From JAVBME01 sp031552765 (GTDB lineage: Bacteria > Bacillota > Negativicutes > Acidaminococcales > JAISLQ01): a DNA stretch of 64,000 bases. The stretch lies in assembly GCA_031552765.1 (NCBI GenBank), contig JAVBME010000025.1, positions 1-64,000 of the forward strand, in the 5' to 3' direction. The notes beneath the pieces were generated by a model that was not told where the DNA came from, did not search any database, and saw nothing but the letters and a program-made list of their open reading frames with translations. Of the stretch, positions 17,640 to 26,287 are shown one piece after another; the stretch's first letter is position 1; the number at the start of each line of letters is the position of its first letter. The position numbers and the translations under genes were made by a program.

Positions 17640-18527
17640 TTAATGCTTCTCTTGCAAGATGCTCGACGCTTTCCAGCGGTTGTGCAGCCAAAACCACATT
17701 TCCGGCTGTTTGCGTATTTCGTCTTCCAAATCCTTCATCAAAGCCTGTGTTGCTTGCTGTACGTCCTTTTCCCGGTCATGGGAGCGTTCGACATTTATCG
17801 GCGGCCGGAAGACTATGTCCCTCCTGCCGTCAGGATGGGTATACGTCAGCACAAGTACCAGCGGTACCCCTCTCATCCTGGCCAGCGTCGCCGCCCCTTT
17901 GGGGCAGGAAGTAGGACGGCCGAAGAAATCCACTGCCACGCCGGCTTCCCCGCCATCCTGATCGGCCAAAAGACCTATGGCATAACCTTGATCAAGCATA
18001 CGCGCCATCTCCAGGACTCCGGTCTTGTAGGTAACATGCTCGCCCACCATGCTGCGGTATTCATTGATAAAACGGTCCATGCCGAGCTGCTTTTGTTTTT
18101 TGGCAACAGCCACGATGGGTATATCATAAAGCGCCAAAGCAGCGCCAAAAAGTTCCCAGTTGTCAAAATGCGCGGTGGCCAGTATTATACCCTTGCCATC
18201 TTGGAAGAGATTTTTGAAAGAGTGCAATTGTGGAAAAGAAACTTTCTGCTTTATATTTTCTTTATTCAGAAGGGGAAAACACAACACTTCCACCATCATC
18301 GGACCAAATTTCAATACGCTTGCTTTAGCTATACGCCTGGCTTCGGGCTGCTCTAGGGAAAGGCATTCGCGCACCTGACCGGTTGCCAGATCTTTACGCC
18401 AGCGGGGCGTCACAAACCAAAATACCTGCCCCAGAAAAATGCCCAACTTTTCCTTTAAAAAATCGGGCAATATGCATACTATCTTACTTATGGCTTTCAT
18501 CAGATAATATTGCCACATACTAAGCAT
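17640..18527 (-). CDS. LpxL/HtrB-family lipid A acyltransferase (second copy)
   Basis: The 295-residue membrane-associated acyltransferase is homologous to the gene at 5090-5977 but clearly diverged. The HX4E motif is seen in HFDNWELFG, followed by ADQDGGEAG and FGRPTSCPKGAATLARMRGVPLVLV. It ends in a WFWLHNRWK motif shared with the other copy's WLWFQKRWN. Two copies fit two secondary acylations of lipid A. Placed upstream of lpxC, with AGAGG before the ATG. Confidence 0.87.
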   Translation of the reverse strand: MLSMWQYYLMKAISKIVCILPDFLKEKLGIFLGQVFWFVTPRWRKDLATGQVRECLSLEQPEARRIAKASVLKFGPMMVEVLCFPLLNKENIKQKVSFPQLHSFKNLFQDGKGIILATAHFDNWELFGAALALYDIPIVAVAKKQKQLGMDRFINEYRSMVGEHVTYKTGVLEMARMLDQGYAIGLLADQDGGEAGVAVDFFGRPTSCPKGAATLARMRGVPLVLVLTYTHPDGRRDIVFRPPINVERSHDREKDVQQATQALMKDLEDEIRKQPEMWFWLHNRWKASSILQEKH

Positions 18528-18550
18528 AAACCTCTTTCCGGCAAAATACT

Positions 18551-19180
18551 TTAAAATTCCAGTTGTATCCCGCCATAAAAGCGCTCGTCGCGCCAGCCCA
18601 AATCAAAGCGCAGGCCGTGCTTTTCCCGTACATAGACACCGTAATTAAAGTGCTGGCCGTCATATTCCATCATAAGGGTAAATACTGGAATAAAGGGAAG
18701 TTTTTTGCGCCAGTTTTTATCTAGGCGTATCTGTTTCTCAAGGCCATAAAAAAGGCCGTTGTCCTGGCCGCTCTTTACCCCCAAATGCAGGCGTATGCCC
18801 CATGGCGCCTGTTTGCTGGCCACCAGATAATAACTGCGGTCTATTGCGTCAGACAGATCGTCCACACCGACAGCTACCGCCGGTTTTAGCACGCGTTCTT
18901 CCAGCAGCGCCACCTTGCCGCTGTAGACATTATATTCTTTGTCATCTAAACGCCAGCGGCTGTAGCCGAGTTCAAAACCCCTGGCTATAGCTATGCTGCC
19001 GGCAAAAACATCGTCGCCGGAAAGGTTGAAATAACCGGCCGAACCATGCAATGGCTGCAAAATATAAGCTGTAGGGATACTTACCAGACCGCTCCGCCCT
19101 TCAGGAGTGACTGCGCCTTCAGCAGGCAGCGCCAATACGCATAAAAGCAAAAAAATGCACGCGCCGACGCGAAACCGCAT
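18551..19180 (-). CDS. Exported YjbH-like outer-membrane beta-barrel protein
   Basis: The 209-residue protein has a signal peptide (about 1-22). The mature part is rich in alternating aromatic strands, ends in phenylalanine (GIQLEF) and contains GRSGLVSIPTAYILQPLHGSAGYF. That segment resembles the opening of YjbH/YmcA-like outer-membrane proteins linked to exopolysaccharide. It is much shorter than YjbH (about 700 residues), so it may be a minimal barrel. The start at 19180 has AGGTGG eight bases upstream; two earlier in-frame starts are too close to that site. A terminator lies upstream, after lpxD, so it may have its own promoter. Function is unknown. Confidence 0.6.
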   Translation of the reverse strand: MRFRVGACIFLLLCVLALPAEGAVTPEGRSGLVSIPTAYILQPLHGSAGYFNLSGDDVFAGSIAIARGFELGYSRWRLDDKEYNVYSGKVALLEERVLKPAVAVGVDDLSDAIDRSYYLVASKQAPWGIRLHLGVKSGQDNGLFYGLEKQIRLDKNWRKKLPFIPVFTLMMEYDGQHFNYGVYVREKHGLRFDLGWRDERFYGGIQLEF

Positions 19181-19228
19181 GACCATCACCACCTAAAACT
19201 TTGCTACAAAATAAAAATAGACAGTTGT

Positions 19229-19234
19229 ATTATA
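19229..19234 (-). promoter_or_regulatory. Possible -10 element upstream of the YjbH-like gene
   Basis: A TATAAT hexamer on the minus strand lies just downstream of the lpxD terminator and about 50 bases before the YjbH-like start. No good -35 hexamer is seen at the right spacing. Confidence 0.3.
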
Positions 19235-19238
19235 CAAT

Positions 19239-19272
19239 AAAAAACCGGCAAATGCACGCGTGCATTTGCCGG
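19239..19272 (-). terminator. Intrinsic terminator after lpxD
   Basis: A perfect 28-base palindrome (19245-19272; arms CCGGCAAATGCACG and its complement) is followed on the minus strand by six T residues. It begins 14 bases after the lpxD stop. It should separate the bamA-ompH-lpxD transcript from the YjbH-like/lpxC part. Confidence 0.85.
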
Positions 19273-19286
19273 ACATATGCAATACT

Positions 19287-20318
19287 TCATTCACCCTTGC
19301 CTTCAAGATGTTCCAACTTTAATTCCAGCTCGCCCAAACGCCTGAGTATATCAGGCAACTTTCTCTGCAAAGCTTCCTGTTTCAGCCACTCTTTATGAGG
19401 ACGCGCAGGAAAACCGGCATAGACAGAATTGCTCGGGACATCGGCGGTAATACCGGAGCGGCCGGCAAACACGCAATTATCACCTATGGTTATATGACCC
19501 GATGTAGCTACCTGGCCGGCCATTGTGACATTATTGCCGACTTTTACGCTGCCGGAGATACCCACATGGGCAACCAGAAAGCAGTTCTCGCCAATGATAT
19601 CGTTGTGCGCGACATGCACAAGGTTGTCTATCTTGGTGCCTTTTCCTACTACCGTGCTGCCGGTAGTCCCACAGTCGACACAGCTATTGCAGCCGATCTC
19701 AACATCGTCGCCTATGATGACGTTACCGACCTGCGGCACTTTTTTATGTTTTCCTTCCACAGTAACATAACCAAAACCGTCGCCGCCGACAACACTGCCG
19801 CTATGCAGAACCACCCTGTCGCCCAGTTGGCAGCCTTCGTATACAGTCGTGCTGGGATAAAGCAGGCAATCCTTACCTAGTTTTACATCCCTACCCACAT
19901 AACTGTGCGGGTAAAGGACGCAGCCGTCGCCGATCTCAGCCCCTTCTTCCACTACAGCATACGGCATGATGGCGACATTGCCGCCAATCTTGGCGCCGTG
20001 CGCTACCATTGCAGCCGGGTGCACAGTCCTGGATACGTTTATAGGCGGGTTGAACAACTCCAGTACCCGCGCAAACGCCGCCCGCGGGTTGTCCACTACG
20101 ATCGCCGGTTTGGCAAAGCCTTTTTCGCTTCCTTTAGGCAAAATTACAGCTCCAGCCTTGGATTTTCCTGCTTTGGCAATGTTTGGCGGTACCGCAAAGG
20201 TTATTTCACGCTCAGTGGCTTCTTCGATGTTTGTCACACCATAAATATCGGGATTGTTATCGCCCGCCAGCTCGCCGCCGACTAAAGCGGCAAGTTCTTT
20301 TAATGTTTTCTTGACCAC
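19287..20318 (-). CDS. lpxD: UDP-3-O-acylglucosamine N-acyltransferase LpxD
   Basis: LpxD adds the N-linked hydroxyacyl chain after LpxC. The 343-residue protein has an N-terminal uridine-binding domain (about 1-100), then hexapeptide-repeat beta-helix coils and a short helical C-terminus ending in a coiled segment. The catalytic His lies in HVAHNDIIGENC, and QVATSGHITIGDN follows. I chose a GTG start (20318) with GGGAGG eight bases upstream, because the family protein begins with KKTLKEL-like sequence. An ATG seven codons earlier overlaps the upstream stop as ATGA and remains possible. Confidence 0.94.
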   Translation of the reverse strand: MVKKTLKELAALVGGELAGDNNPDIYGVTNIEEATEREITFAVPPNIAKAGKSKAGAVILPKGSEKGFAKPAIVVDNPRAAFARVLELFNPPINVSRTVHPAAMVAHGAKIGGNVAIMPYAVVEEGAEIGDGCVLYPHSYVGRDVKLGKDCLLYPSTTVYEGCQLGDRVVLHSGSVVGGDGFGYVTVEGKHKKVPQVGNVIIGDDVEIGCNSCVDCGTTGSTVVGKGTKIDNLVHVAHNDIIGENCFLVAHVGISGSVKVGNNVTMAGQVATSGHITIGDNCVFAGRSGITADVPSNSVYAGFPARPHKEWLKQEALQRKLPDILRRLGELELKLEHLEGKGE

Positions 20319-20335
20319 GAAAGCAGCCTCCCAAA

Positions 20336-20749
20336 TCATTTCATCCTTTTAATGACGTCATCTGTCACATCTACGCCGCCATGCAACACGCTTCCTTTAG
20401 CAAGTACGGCTCCCAGTTTTTTCTCTTTGGCTACTTCATCCATAGCTTTATTCAGGCTGGCTTGAAACTCTTCTTCCAGTTTACCGCCAAATGCCTGCAT
20501 CTCAGCATTATTAGCCTGCTGCTTTTTCGTCAGCTCGTCGCCTTTGAGCGTAGCCTTGTCTTTTTCTTCAGCAGCCTGCATTTCTTTCATTTTATTTTCC
20601 ATCTGTGTACGCAGATCTTTTACTTTTGGGCTGTCTTGCATCACTTTTTGCATATCCACATAACCAAAAGCCGCATTACGGCCACCACAACCGGCCATAA
20701 AAGCAGTCAGCAAAACTACGGCCATGATAAAAACTATTTTTTTTCTCAT
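20336..20749 (-). CDS. OmpH/Skp-like lipoprotein (third of three)
   Basis: The 137-residue protein begins with a lipoprotein signal ending FMAGC (Cys21). The mature part is of OmpH/Skp type: FGYVDMQKVMQDSP, then a charged coiled-coil hairpin (about 45-110), and the family C-terminal VDVTDDVIKRMK. Skp holds unfolded outer-membrane proteins in the periplasm, but the classic Skp is soluble, whereas this one should be lipid-anchored. It overlaps lpxD by an ATGA if the longer lpxD start is used. An ompH-lpxD order is common in diderm bacteria. Confidence 0.82.
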   Translation of the reverse strand: MRKKIVFIMAVVLLTAFMAGCGGRNAAFGYVDMQKVMQDSPKVKDLRTQMENKMKEMQAAEEKDKATLKGDELTKKQQANNAEMQAFGGKLEEEFQASLNKAMDEVAKEKKLGAVLAKGSVLHGGVDVTDDVIKRMK

Positions 20750-20777
20750 GCTACACTTAGTCTCCTCTCAAATTACA

Positions 20778-21734
20778 CTACTTGTTATTTGCATCTATCT
20801 TTTTAGGCAGCCCCGCTATGACCTCGTCAGTGATATCGGTTGCCTTGATATTCACTCTTACATCGGAAAAGACCACCGTATACTTTTTTTGCGTGGCTAT
20901 CCGTGCAACCTGGCTTTTTATATCGTCGTAAATCTTGTTGTAAAGTTTATCTGCCAAAAGCTGCTGTTCGACTAATTGCTTATCTATCGCCGCAATACCT
21001 TTAGAGAAAGTTTCCGGGATGCCGGCCAGCCTTTCATCAGACGTCCTTTGTCTTTCCCGCCCGCTTGCCGACAACTCATCTCTTAGCTCCTCCGCCCTTT
21101 TGCTCAGACGCCGGTTGGCTTCTTCTTCATAGCCTTTCATGGCCGCCTCAAGGAGGATATCGCCTTCCTGGTAAACCGCGTTTATTTTCTGCGCTTTTTC
21201 CGCCATTAGAAGCGCCGCTTCAGCTATAAGCTTTTCTTTTTCCGCCTTTATGTCGTCGCGTGAACGGCGCACCGGGTTTATCGACTCTATACGCACTTTG
21301 AGATTAAATAGCGGTAGCCGGTATTCTTCTTCTATTGCCGCAACTTTAGAAGACAAAGCGGCATCTATCCGCTCTTTTTCCTGCCGCCGTTGCTTTTCAA
21401 GCATTTCTCTTTCCGCCAGCCGGGCTTCAGTCATACGGACAGTGTAATCCGCCTGCATAAAAGTATTGTGCCCCTGTTCGCCTAATTGCTGCATTTTATT
21501 TATAAGCGCCGCCTGGCTTTGCGCCATCCGGACATGGCTGTCTTTTAGCCTCAGGGTACTCTCCCTGCTGCTTACGGCGTTTTGCCAGACCGGATACAAA
21601 ACGTGGGCGGCCATGGCCTTAGAAGTATCGACTATTGCGATATTTTCTGTTTGCCCAGCTTTCTGGCCGGCGCAAGCAACAAGAAAAAAACAAGCCGTGC
21701 ACAGCAAAATACTGGACAAGAGGCGATATTTCAT
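20778..21734 (-). CDS. Long coiled-coil lipoprotein with OmpH-like C-terminus
   Basis: The 318-residue protein has a strong lipobox (LVAC, Cys21). A long Glu/Arg/Lys/Ala-rich helical region runs from about 55 to 265. The C-terminal segment YTVVFSDVRVNIKATDITDEVI matches the end of OmpH/Skp proteins. It looks like an enlarged Skp-like chaperone tethered to a membrane. A strong terminator precedes it and no clear promoter is seen, so it may depend on read-through. It is part of a run of three OmpH-like genes. Confidence 0.65.
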   Translation of the reverse strand: MKYRLLSSILLCTACFFLVACAGQKAGQTENIAIVDTSKAMAAHVLYPVWQNAVSSRESTLRLKDSHVRMAQSQAALINKMQQLGEQGHNTFMQADYTVRMTEARLAEREMLEKQRRQEKERIDAALSSKVAAIEEEYRLPLFNLKVRIESINPVRRSRDDIKAEKEKLIAEAALLMAEKAQKINAVYQEGDILLEAAMKGYEEEANRRLSKRAEELRDELSASGRERQRTSDERLAGIPETFSKGIAAIDKQLVEQQLLADKLYNKIYDDIKSQVARIATQKKYTVVFSDVRVNIKATDITDEVIAGLPKKIDANNK

Positions 21735-21762
21735 AACTTACCTCCATAAAGAAGGACTGCTT

Positions 21763-21792
21763 TCAAGAAAAGAGGCCCGCTTCCGGGCCTCT
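21763..21792 (-). terminator. Intrinsic terminator after the first ompH gene
   Basis: The arms AGAGGCCCG and CGGGCCTCT pair perfectly around a four-base loop and are followed on the minus strand by TTTTCTTG. It lies 20 bases after the ompH stop and inside an otherwise continuous gene run, so it probably attenuates rather than ends the transcript. Confidence 0.8.
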
Positions 21793-21812
21793 ATAATGGC
21801 ACTGAAAACCGT

Positions 21813-22298
21813 TTACTTTTTCTTTGCGCCGCCATAAGCTTTGACGACTTCGTCAGTCAGGTCGGTACCGCCATAAATAATGACCATTTGGTCGACAACC
21901 ACTGTAATGCCTTTTGCTTCGGCGACCTGTTTGATGGCGGCATCTATTTTATCAATTATCGGCTTTAACAGCTCTTCTCTTTTCTTTTCCAGGCGCTGCT
22001 GAAGTTGCATGCCATAACGCTGTTTTTCCTGCGGCTGCATATCTTTGGCTTTTTCGTTGAATTCTTTTTCCAATTGGACATTTTCCGCCTGTAAAGCTTC
22101 CATGGCGCCCTTCGTATCCGGATGCATGCCAACAAGTTTTTGCCTGTCTACATACCCTATGGCGGAATTACCCGCAGCCGGAGCGGCAAAACCTATTTGC
22201 GTCTGGGTTACTGCTATTCCTACTATGCCAAGCGCAAAAAAGGTTACCACCGCGAGCGCGATAATTTTAACATAACGTTTGTTTTTTGTTTTTTGCAT
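21813..22298 (-). CDS. OmpH/Skp family periplasmic chaperone (first of three)
   Basis: The 161-residue exported protein has an uncleaved-anchor or signal segment (about 9-32). The OmpH core follows: AIGYVDRQKLVGMHP, a charged coiled coil (about 60-115) and the C-terminal VVVDQMVIIYGGTDLTDEVVKAY. It has no lipobox, so this is the copy most like classical Skp. The start at 22298 (MQKTKN) has AGTAGG upstream; an earlier in-frame start would add a polar extension before the signal. A strong hairpin terminator follows it. Confidence 0.85.
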   Translation of the reverse strand: MQKTKNKRYVKIIALAVVTFFALGIVGIAVTQTQIGFAAPAAGNSAIGYVDRQKLVGMHPDTKGAMEALQAENVQLEKEFNEKAKDMQPQEKQRYGMQLQQRLEKKREELLKPIIDKIDAAIKQVAEAKGITVVVDQMVIIYGGTDLTDEVVKAYGGAKKK

Positions 22299-22364
22299 TT
22301 TTAGACCTACTTTCTTTTTTAATAAACTAATTATAACAGGACGATTTTCTTCTTTCAAGCAAAA

Positions 22365-23657
22365 CTACAAGTTGCCCACTATCCTGAGGTAATTTTCTTT
22401 TTCAGCGCCCAGAACGATTTCCACCGCCAAAAATTCATGGATACGATAACGGAGGGCAAACTCCGGCCTATCTATATGTCCATACTTTTCCGCCCGCAAC
22501 CGCCAGTTTCTGGCAAAATCATACTCCAACCTCACAATACTTTCATCGTCAGGCAGGCGGTACAAAAAAGACAGTTTGGTGTTGCCCCAGCGGTGTGAAA
22601 TACCGGGATCGAATTTCCAACTGACATTTTCCGTAAACAGCGACACTTCAACAAAAATCTCGTCTTTCCCAGAAAGCAACCGCCCGGCATGCATCCTGCC
22701 GGAAAGGTTGTTGTCATCTCTTCCGATATCAACATATCCCTCTATCCAGACGCGGTATTTGCCGGAGTCGAGCGTTATCGTGACCACACTGCTGACCTTG
22801 GGTACAATGTCAACATCTACCGCCAGGTCATAGTTTTTAACTATACGCTCTTTTTCTACTTCTTCTTTAAGTATATTTTCTATTCTTACCTTATGGGCGG
22901 CAACAAAATCTACCGGCAAGCCGCGTATTTGGCTGACTCGTTCCTCCAGCCGTTTTCTTGCGTCTAACAAGACCAGGCTGGGCATAGTATCCGATTTTAG
23001 CTCAAACCGTACTGCCTGAACATTGTTGCCGACCGGGATAAGTGTGATATCTACCGATACTGTTTCACCGCCGGCCACATCGACCGCCGCTTTGAACTCC
23101 GGCAGTTTTTCCGCTACTACGTCACGCACGCGGTCTTTGATTATGGTAGCGGCCCAGTCCACCGAGTCTACCGAGACCCCCTTGAGGGTCTTTTTTATTT
23201 CACTACGCAGCGCTCCGATGTCCTCTTCTAGCAAGAGTTGCCAGGAAGCGTCCATACCGGACAGATAAATATTGACCCGTACATCTTTGACCACCGCCGC
23301 CCAGGGCGCAACATAGATAGTGGCTGCTACGGCATCCCCTGTTTGCAAGGCTACTCTTTCAGTGCTGTAGCCGGCAAATACCCTGTCGCTTATATCCTGC
23401 AACAGACCTTGGTAAGTCGCTTTTCCTTCGGTAACATAATCTACAGATTTGCCAAGCATAATCTGCTGGGCTACTACCTTCATGCTCGAGGCCATCCGCT
23501 CCAGCACAGTCTGGTCTGCGGCGCCTGTAACGTCCACCACCTTGACGTCTACGCTCTCCACCTTGGCCGGAGCCGCCCACACGCCGTAGGCGAGAGAGAC
23601 TACCGCAAAAAAAGCGATTAGCAGCGTGAACATGCTTTTGGTAAATTTTTTTAACAT
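22365..23657 (-). CDS. Exported protein of unknown family next to BamA
   Basis: I do not recognise a named family. The 430-residue protein has a signal peptide (about 1-28, ending VWAAPA). A mixed region (about 30-290) shows repeated VDVKVVDVTG, VSVDITLIPV and LAVDVDIVPKVSSVVTITL motifs, which look like POTRA-like or periplasmic beta-alpha repeats. The C-terminal 130 residues consist of alternating strands (YRVWIEGYVDIGR, VSWKFDPGISHRWG, SIVRLEYDFARNWRLRAEKYG, FLAVEIVLGAEKENYLRIVGNL) that resemble a small outer-membrane barrel. It directly follows bamA and precedes the ompH genes. A role in outer-membrane assembly is inferred from position only. Confidence 0.7.
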   Translation of the reverse strand: MLKKFTKSMFTLLIAFFAVVSLAYGVWAAPAKVESVDVKVVDVTGAADQTVLERMASSMKVVAQQIMLGKSVDYVTEGKATYQGLLQDISDRVFAGYSTERVALQTGDAVAATIYVAPWAAVVKDVRVNIYLSGMDASWQLLLEEDIGALRSEIKKTLKGVSVDSVDWAATIIKDRVRDVVAEKLPEFKAAVDVAGGETVSVDITLIPVGNNVQAVRFELKSDTMPSLVLLDARKRLEERVSQIRGLPVDFVAAHKVRIENILKEEVEKERIVKNYDLAVDVDIVPKVSSVVTITLDSGKYRVWIEGYVDIGRDDNNLSGRMHAGRLLSGKDEIFVEVSLFTENVSWKFDPGISHRWGNTKLSFLYRLPDDESIVRLEYDFARNWRLRAEKYGHIDRPEFALRYRIHEFLAVEIVLGAEKENYLRIVGNL

Positions 23658-23696
23658 TGCCCACTCCCTCTTAACAAGAGCTCCAGGCTAAATAAT

Positions 23697-25622
23697 CTAG
23701 AACTGGCCGCCAAAACTGAAGTGGAAACGCCATTTGTCGCCATAGGCATAATCTACGCGTATCGGGCCAAGCGGCGAGTTTATCCTGAGGCCGACGCCAT
23801 AACCATACTGGATGTCGCCAAAATTCACGCTTACACCCTTTTCCCAGGCATAACCGGCATCGGTAAACAATACGCCTTGGAAGTTCTTGGCCATCGGAAA
23901 GCGGTATTCAGCTGTCCCCAGCACCATTTTATAACCGCGGAAACGGTCGTCCTTATAACCGCGGAGCGTTTCCGAGCCGCCAAGGGCAAACCGCTGGCTG
24001 ACTGGCATAGTCCCGGTAGCGTAACCGCCCATCAACCTAAAGGCAAGCACTTTATTGCCGCCAATAGGATAGTATTCACGGGCTTCGATGATATATTTGT
24101 TAAAATCAAAATCGCCGCCCATAAAACCGGCAAATTCGCCGGAGATCAGGGCATAACTGCCACGGGAAGGATTGTAGATATTATCTCTGGTGTCTACCGC
24201 TCGGGCTAGGACTATACTGTTTGTTTTACCGAAGTTGGTAGGTATCTGGTCCGGATGGTCGCGGTAATATTGTGGCTCTTCGCCATCAACCGCGCCCTCA
24301 TACAAATCATTGCGGAACCTGACCGACAGAGAGTCGGTTATATAGTCATTGGCCGGACGCGCATAGGTAAGTTCAATGCCTTTGCGACGTTTATCATAAT
24401 AAGCTTTGTCATTACCATCATCATCAAGTTCCTGGTATTCATGCGTCGTATCGTAGATGTTAAAACCAAGGCCGGAACCCTTGCTGTCTATCCAGGGGCG
24501 GTAATAGGAAAAATCGTAGTTCTTATTGTCCGCGCCGCCAAATTCCCATCTTATATTGATCTTATCGCCTGTACCGCGGAAGTTTTTGTCGCCCAGCATG
24601 ATCATGCCGACAAACCCATCCGCTTCGCTATAGCCGGCGCCAATACCGAAAGTCCCTGTAGGCATTTCCACCACAGTTATTTCTACTTCTACGCCGTTAG
24701 GGGTACGGCCGGGATTGAGCTTGATATTAACGTCTTCAAAATAACCCAAATTATAAACGCGCTGCATACTGCGACGTCCATCGTTTACATTGAAAGGTTC
24801 GCCTTCGTAAAGTTTCAACTCACGCAATATTACATAGTCTTTGGTTTTCTTATTGCCCTTTATTTTAAAACCTTCGACCAGGCCTTCATTGATAACTACT
24901 TTTAAAGATCCGTCCGGCTGCATTTTGACGTCGCTTACGCGGGCCAGGATATAGCCGTCGCGGTTATAAGCAGCCTCAATAGCGCGCATGCCTTCACTGA
25001 GCCGCTTGCTGTTTATTACCTGGCCGTCCTCGAGGCCGAGCAATCTTTTTAAAAGATTGTCGGAATAAATAGTGCTGCCCGTTATCTCTGTTTTTTGCAG
25101 CACGGGATTTTCATTGACGCGGTAGGCCACACGTACTCCTTCGGGAACAAAGGAATACTCGGACTGCACATCGTAAAACCAGCCTGTTTCGTATATAAGC
25201 TGCAAATCTTGTTGCACATTGTCCAAAGACAAGGCAGCGCCCGGTTTTACCCGTAAAAGCGGCAGCATTTTGTCCACAGGCACATTTTTATTACCGATAA
25301 TTTCAACTTTGGTAACTGTTTTACCAACTGCCTGCGCTTCCAGCCCTTTTTGCGCTTCCAGAGCCTGTGCCCTGGCAGCTACGTCAGGCGGCAAAGTCGC
25401 CGCCGGATTGTCGGCTTGCTGAGTACTTGGTTGTTGGCTTTGCCCTGGCTGCTGTGCGTTATCTGTAACTACATCGCTGCCGGCAGGTTTTTGCTGGGTA
25501 GTTGTTGTACCCCCAGTCTGACCTGGTACTGCTTCTTCCGCCATTGCCGGCGTACATGACGCCATACAAAGAGCGGTCATTCCTATTACCGCGCTTCGCC
25601 GCCAATACTTCCTGATCTCCAT
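23697..25622 (-). CDS. bamA: Outer-membrane assembly factor BamA
   Basis: BamA inserts beta-barrel proteins into the outer membrane. The 641-residue precursor has a signal peptide, a Gln/Thr/Pro-rich linker (about 30-90) and three POTRA domains (about 100-330: VTKVEIIGNKNV, VLQKTEITGSTIY and VEGFKIKGNKKTKD begin them). A 16-strand-type barrel follows. The LGGSETLRGYKDDRFRG segment carries the conserved barrel loop-6 motif, and the protein ends in a Phe. Proteobacterial BamA has five POTRAs. The start at 25622 (MEIRKYW) has GGGGGT six bases upstream. No TamA is seen, so this may be the only Omp85 protein in the cluster. Confidence 0.93.
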   Translation of the reverse strand: MEIRKYWRRSAVIGMTALCMASCTPAMAEEAVPGQTGGTTTTQQKPAGSDVVTDNAQQPGQSQQPSTQQADNPAATLPPDVAARAQALEAQKGLEAQAVGKTVTKVEIIGNKNVPVDKMLPLLRVKPGAALSLDNVQQDLQLIYETGWFYDVQSEYSFVPEGVRVAYRVNENPVLQKTEITGSTIYSDNLLKRLLGLEDGQVINSKRLSEGMRAIEAAYNRDGYILARVSDVKMQPDGSLKVVINEGLVEGFKIKGNKKTKDYVILRELKLYEGEPFNVNDGRRSMQRVYNLGYFEDVNIKLNPGRTPNGVEVEITVVEMPTGTFGIGAGYSEADGFVGMIMLGDKNFRGTGDKINIRWEFGGADNKNYDFSYYRPWIDSKGSGLGFNIYDTTHEYQELDDDGNDKAYYDKRRKGIELTYARPANDYITDSLSVRFRNDLYEGAVDGEEPQYYRDHPDQIPTNFGKTNSIVLARAVDTRDNIYNPSRGSYALISGEFAGFMGGDFDFNKYIIEAREYYPIGGNKVLAFRLMGGYATGTMPVSQRFALGGSETLRGYKDDRFRGYKMVLGTAEYRFPMAKNFQGVLFTDAGYAWEKGVSVNFGDIQYGYGVGLRINSPLGPIRVDYAYGDKWRFHFSFGGQF

Positions 25623-25649
25623 CTGTGACCCCCTAACAATGAATTGCAT

Positions 25650-26150
25650 CTATTTGCCACGCAAAGTCTGTCCCGCCGTACGCACGAATTGCCTTACTTC
25701 GCTTTTATTAAATGCCGACGGGCTTTCTTTTACTGTTTTCCCGCCTTCTTGTGAACGCGAGCTATGATCTTTTGCAGGCGGCAAACTCTTCTCCTGCAAA
25801 GGGGCCTCTGCCCTTTGTACTTCATTGGGCGCCGGTTTTTCCGGCAGAGCGCTGCTTTGCTGTTGGGGCAAAGCAGGTATATGTTTAGCAGTGTCTTGTC
25901 CCTTGGCCAAATACAAGCCGCCAAAAGATACAGCCACAAAACAGCAGGCAACAGCAACAGCCAAAATATGCCTGCGTTTTTTTTGCCTAAAACCCTCTTT
26001 TTCTCTTAATCTTTGCAATTCCGCCTCAGCCAACAAAAGATCCAGCTCACCCCTGATGTCTTTGGCGTCCCGGAAGCTGCCTTCCGCTTTGTCTAGCCAG
26101 TTTTTTGCCGACCTTATGCTGCTGCACAAAGCATGTCGTTTGTCCACCAT
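25650..26150 (-). CDS. Single-pass membrane protein of unknown function
   Basis: I do not recognise this 166-residue protein. An N-terminal charged helical region (about 1-58, with LDLLLAEAELQRLREKEG) is followed by one membrane segment (about 62-82). A Pro/Gln/Ser/Lys-rich, probably disordered, external tail runs to the end. The topology suggests a cytoplasmic N-terminus and a periplasmic tail. It lies between the sigma factor gene and bamA, with GAGGTGAG before the ATG. The layout resembles a membrane anti-sigma factor, but no such domain is recognised and this is speculation. Confidence 0.6.
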   Translation of the reverse strand: MVDKRHALCSSIRSAKNWLDKAEGSFRDAKDIRGELDLLLAEAELQRLREKEGFRQKKRRHILAVAVACCFVAVSFGGLYLAKGQDTAKHIPALPQQQSSALPEKPAPNEVQRAEAPLQEKSLPPAKDHSSRSQEGGKTVKESPSAFNKSEVRQFVRTAGQTLRGK

Positions 26151-26287
26151 TACTCACCTCATAATACCATAGTCGACAGACAACACAGAATATTGACTTG
26201 CAAAAATATGCTTATTTCATTTAAATAACCACTTATAGGCCGTTTAACAGACTTTGTAATGATTATACAGCCAGTTTTCGCCAGCTC
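26151..26287 (-). other. Intergenic gap between the sigma factor and the small membrane gene
   Basis: These 137 bases are AT-rich. TATAAT occurs on the minus strand near 26265, and TATTAT lies just before the ribosome site of the next gene. Neither has a convincing -35 partner. No strong hairpin is seen. Confidence 0.35.

Noticed and set aside
24255..24905. Plus-strand open frame of 216 codons
   Set aside because: It is antisense to bamA, with composition typical of a shadow frame and no ribosome site.
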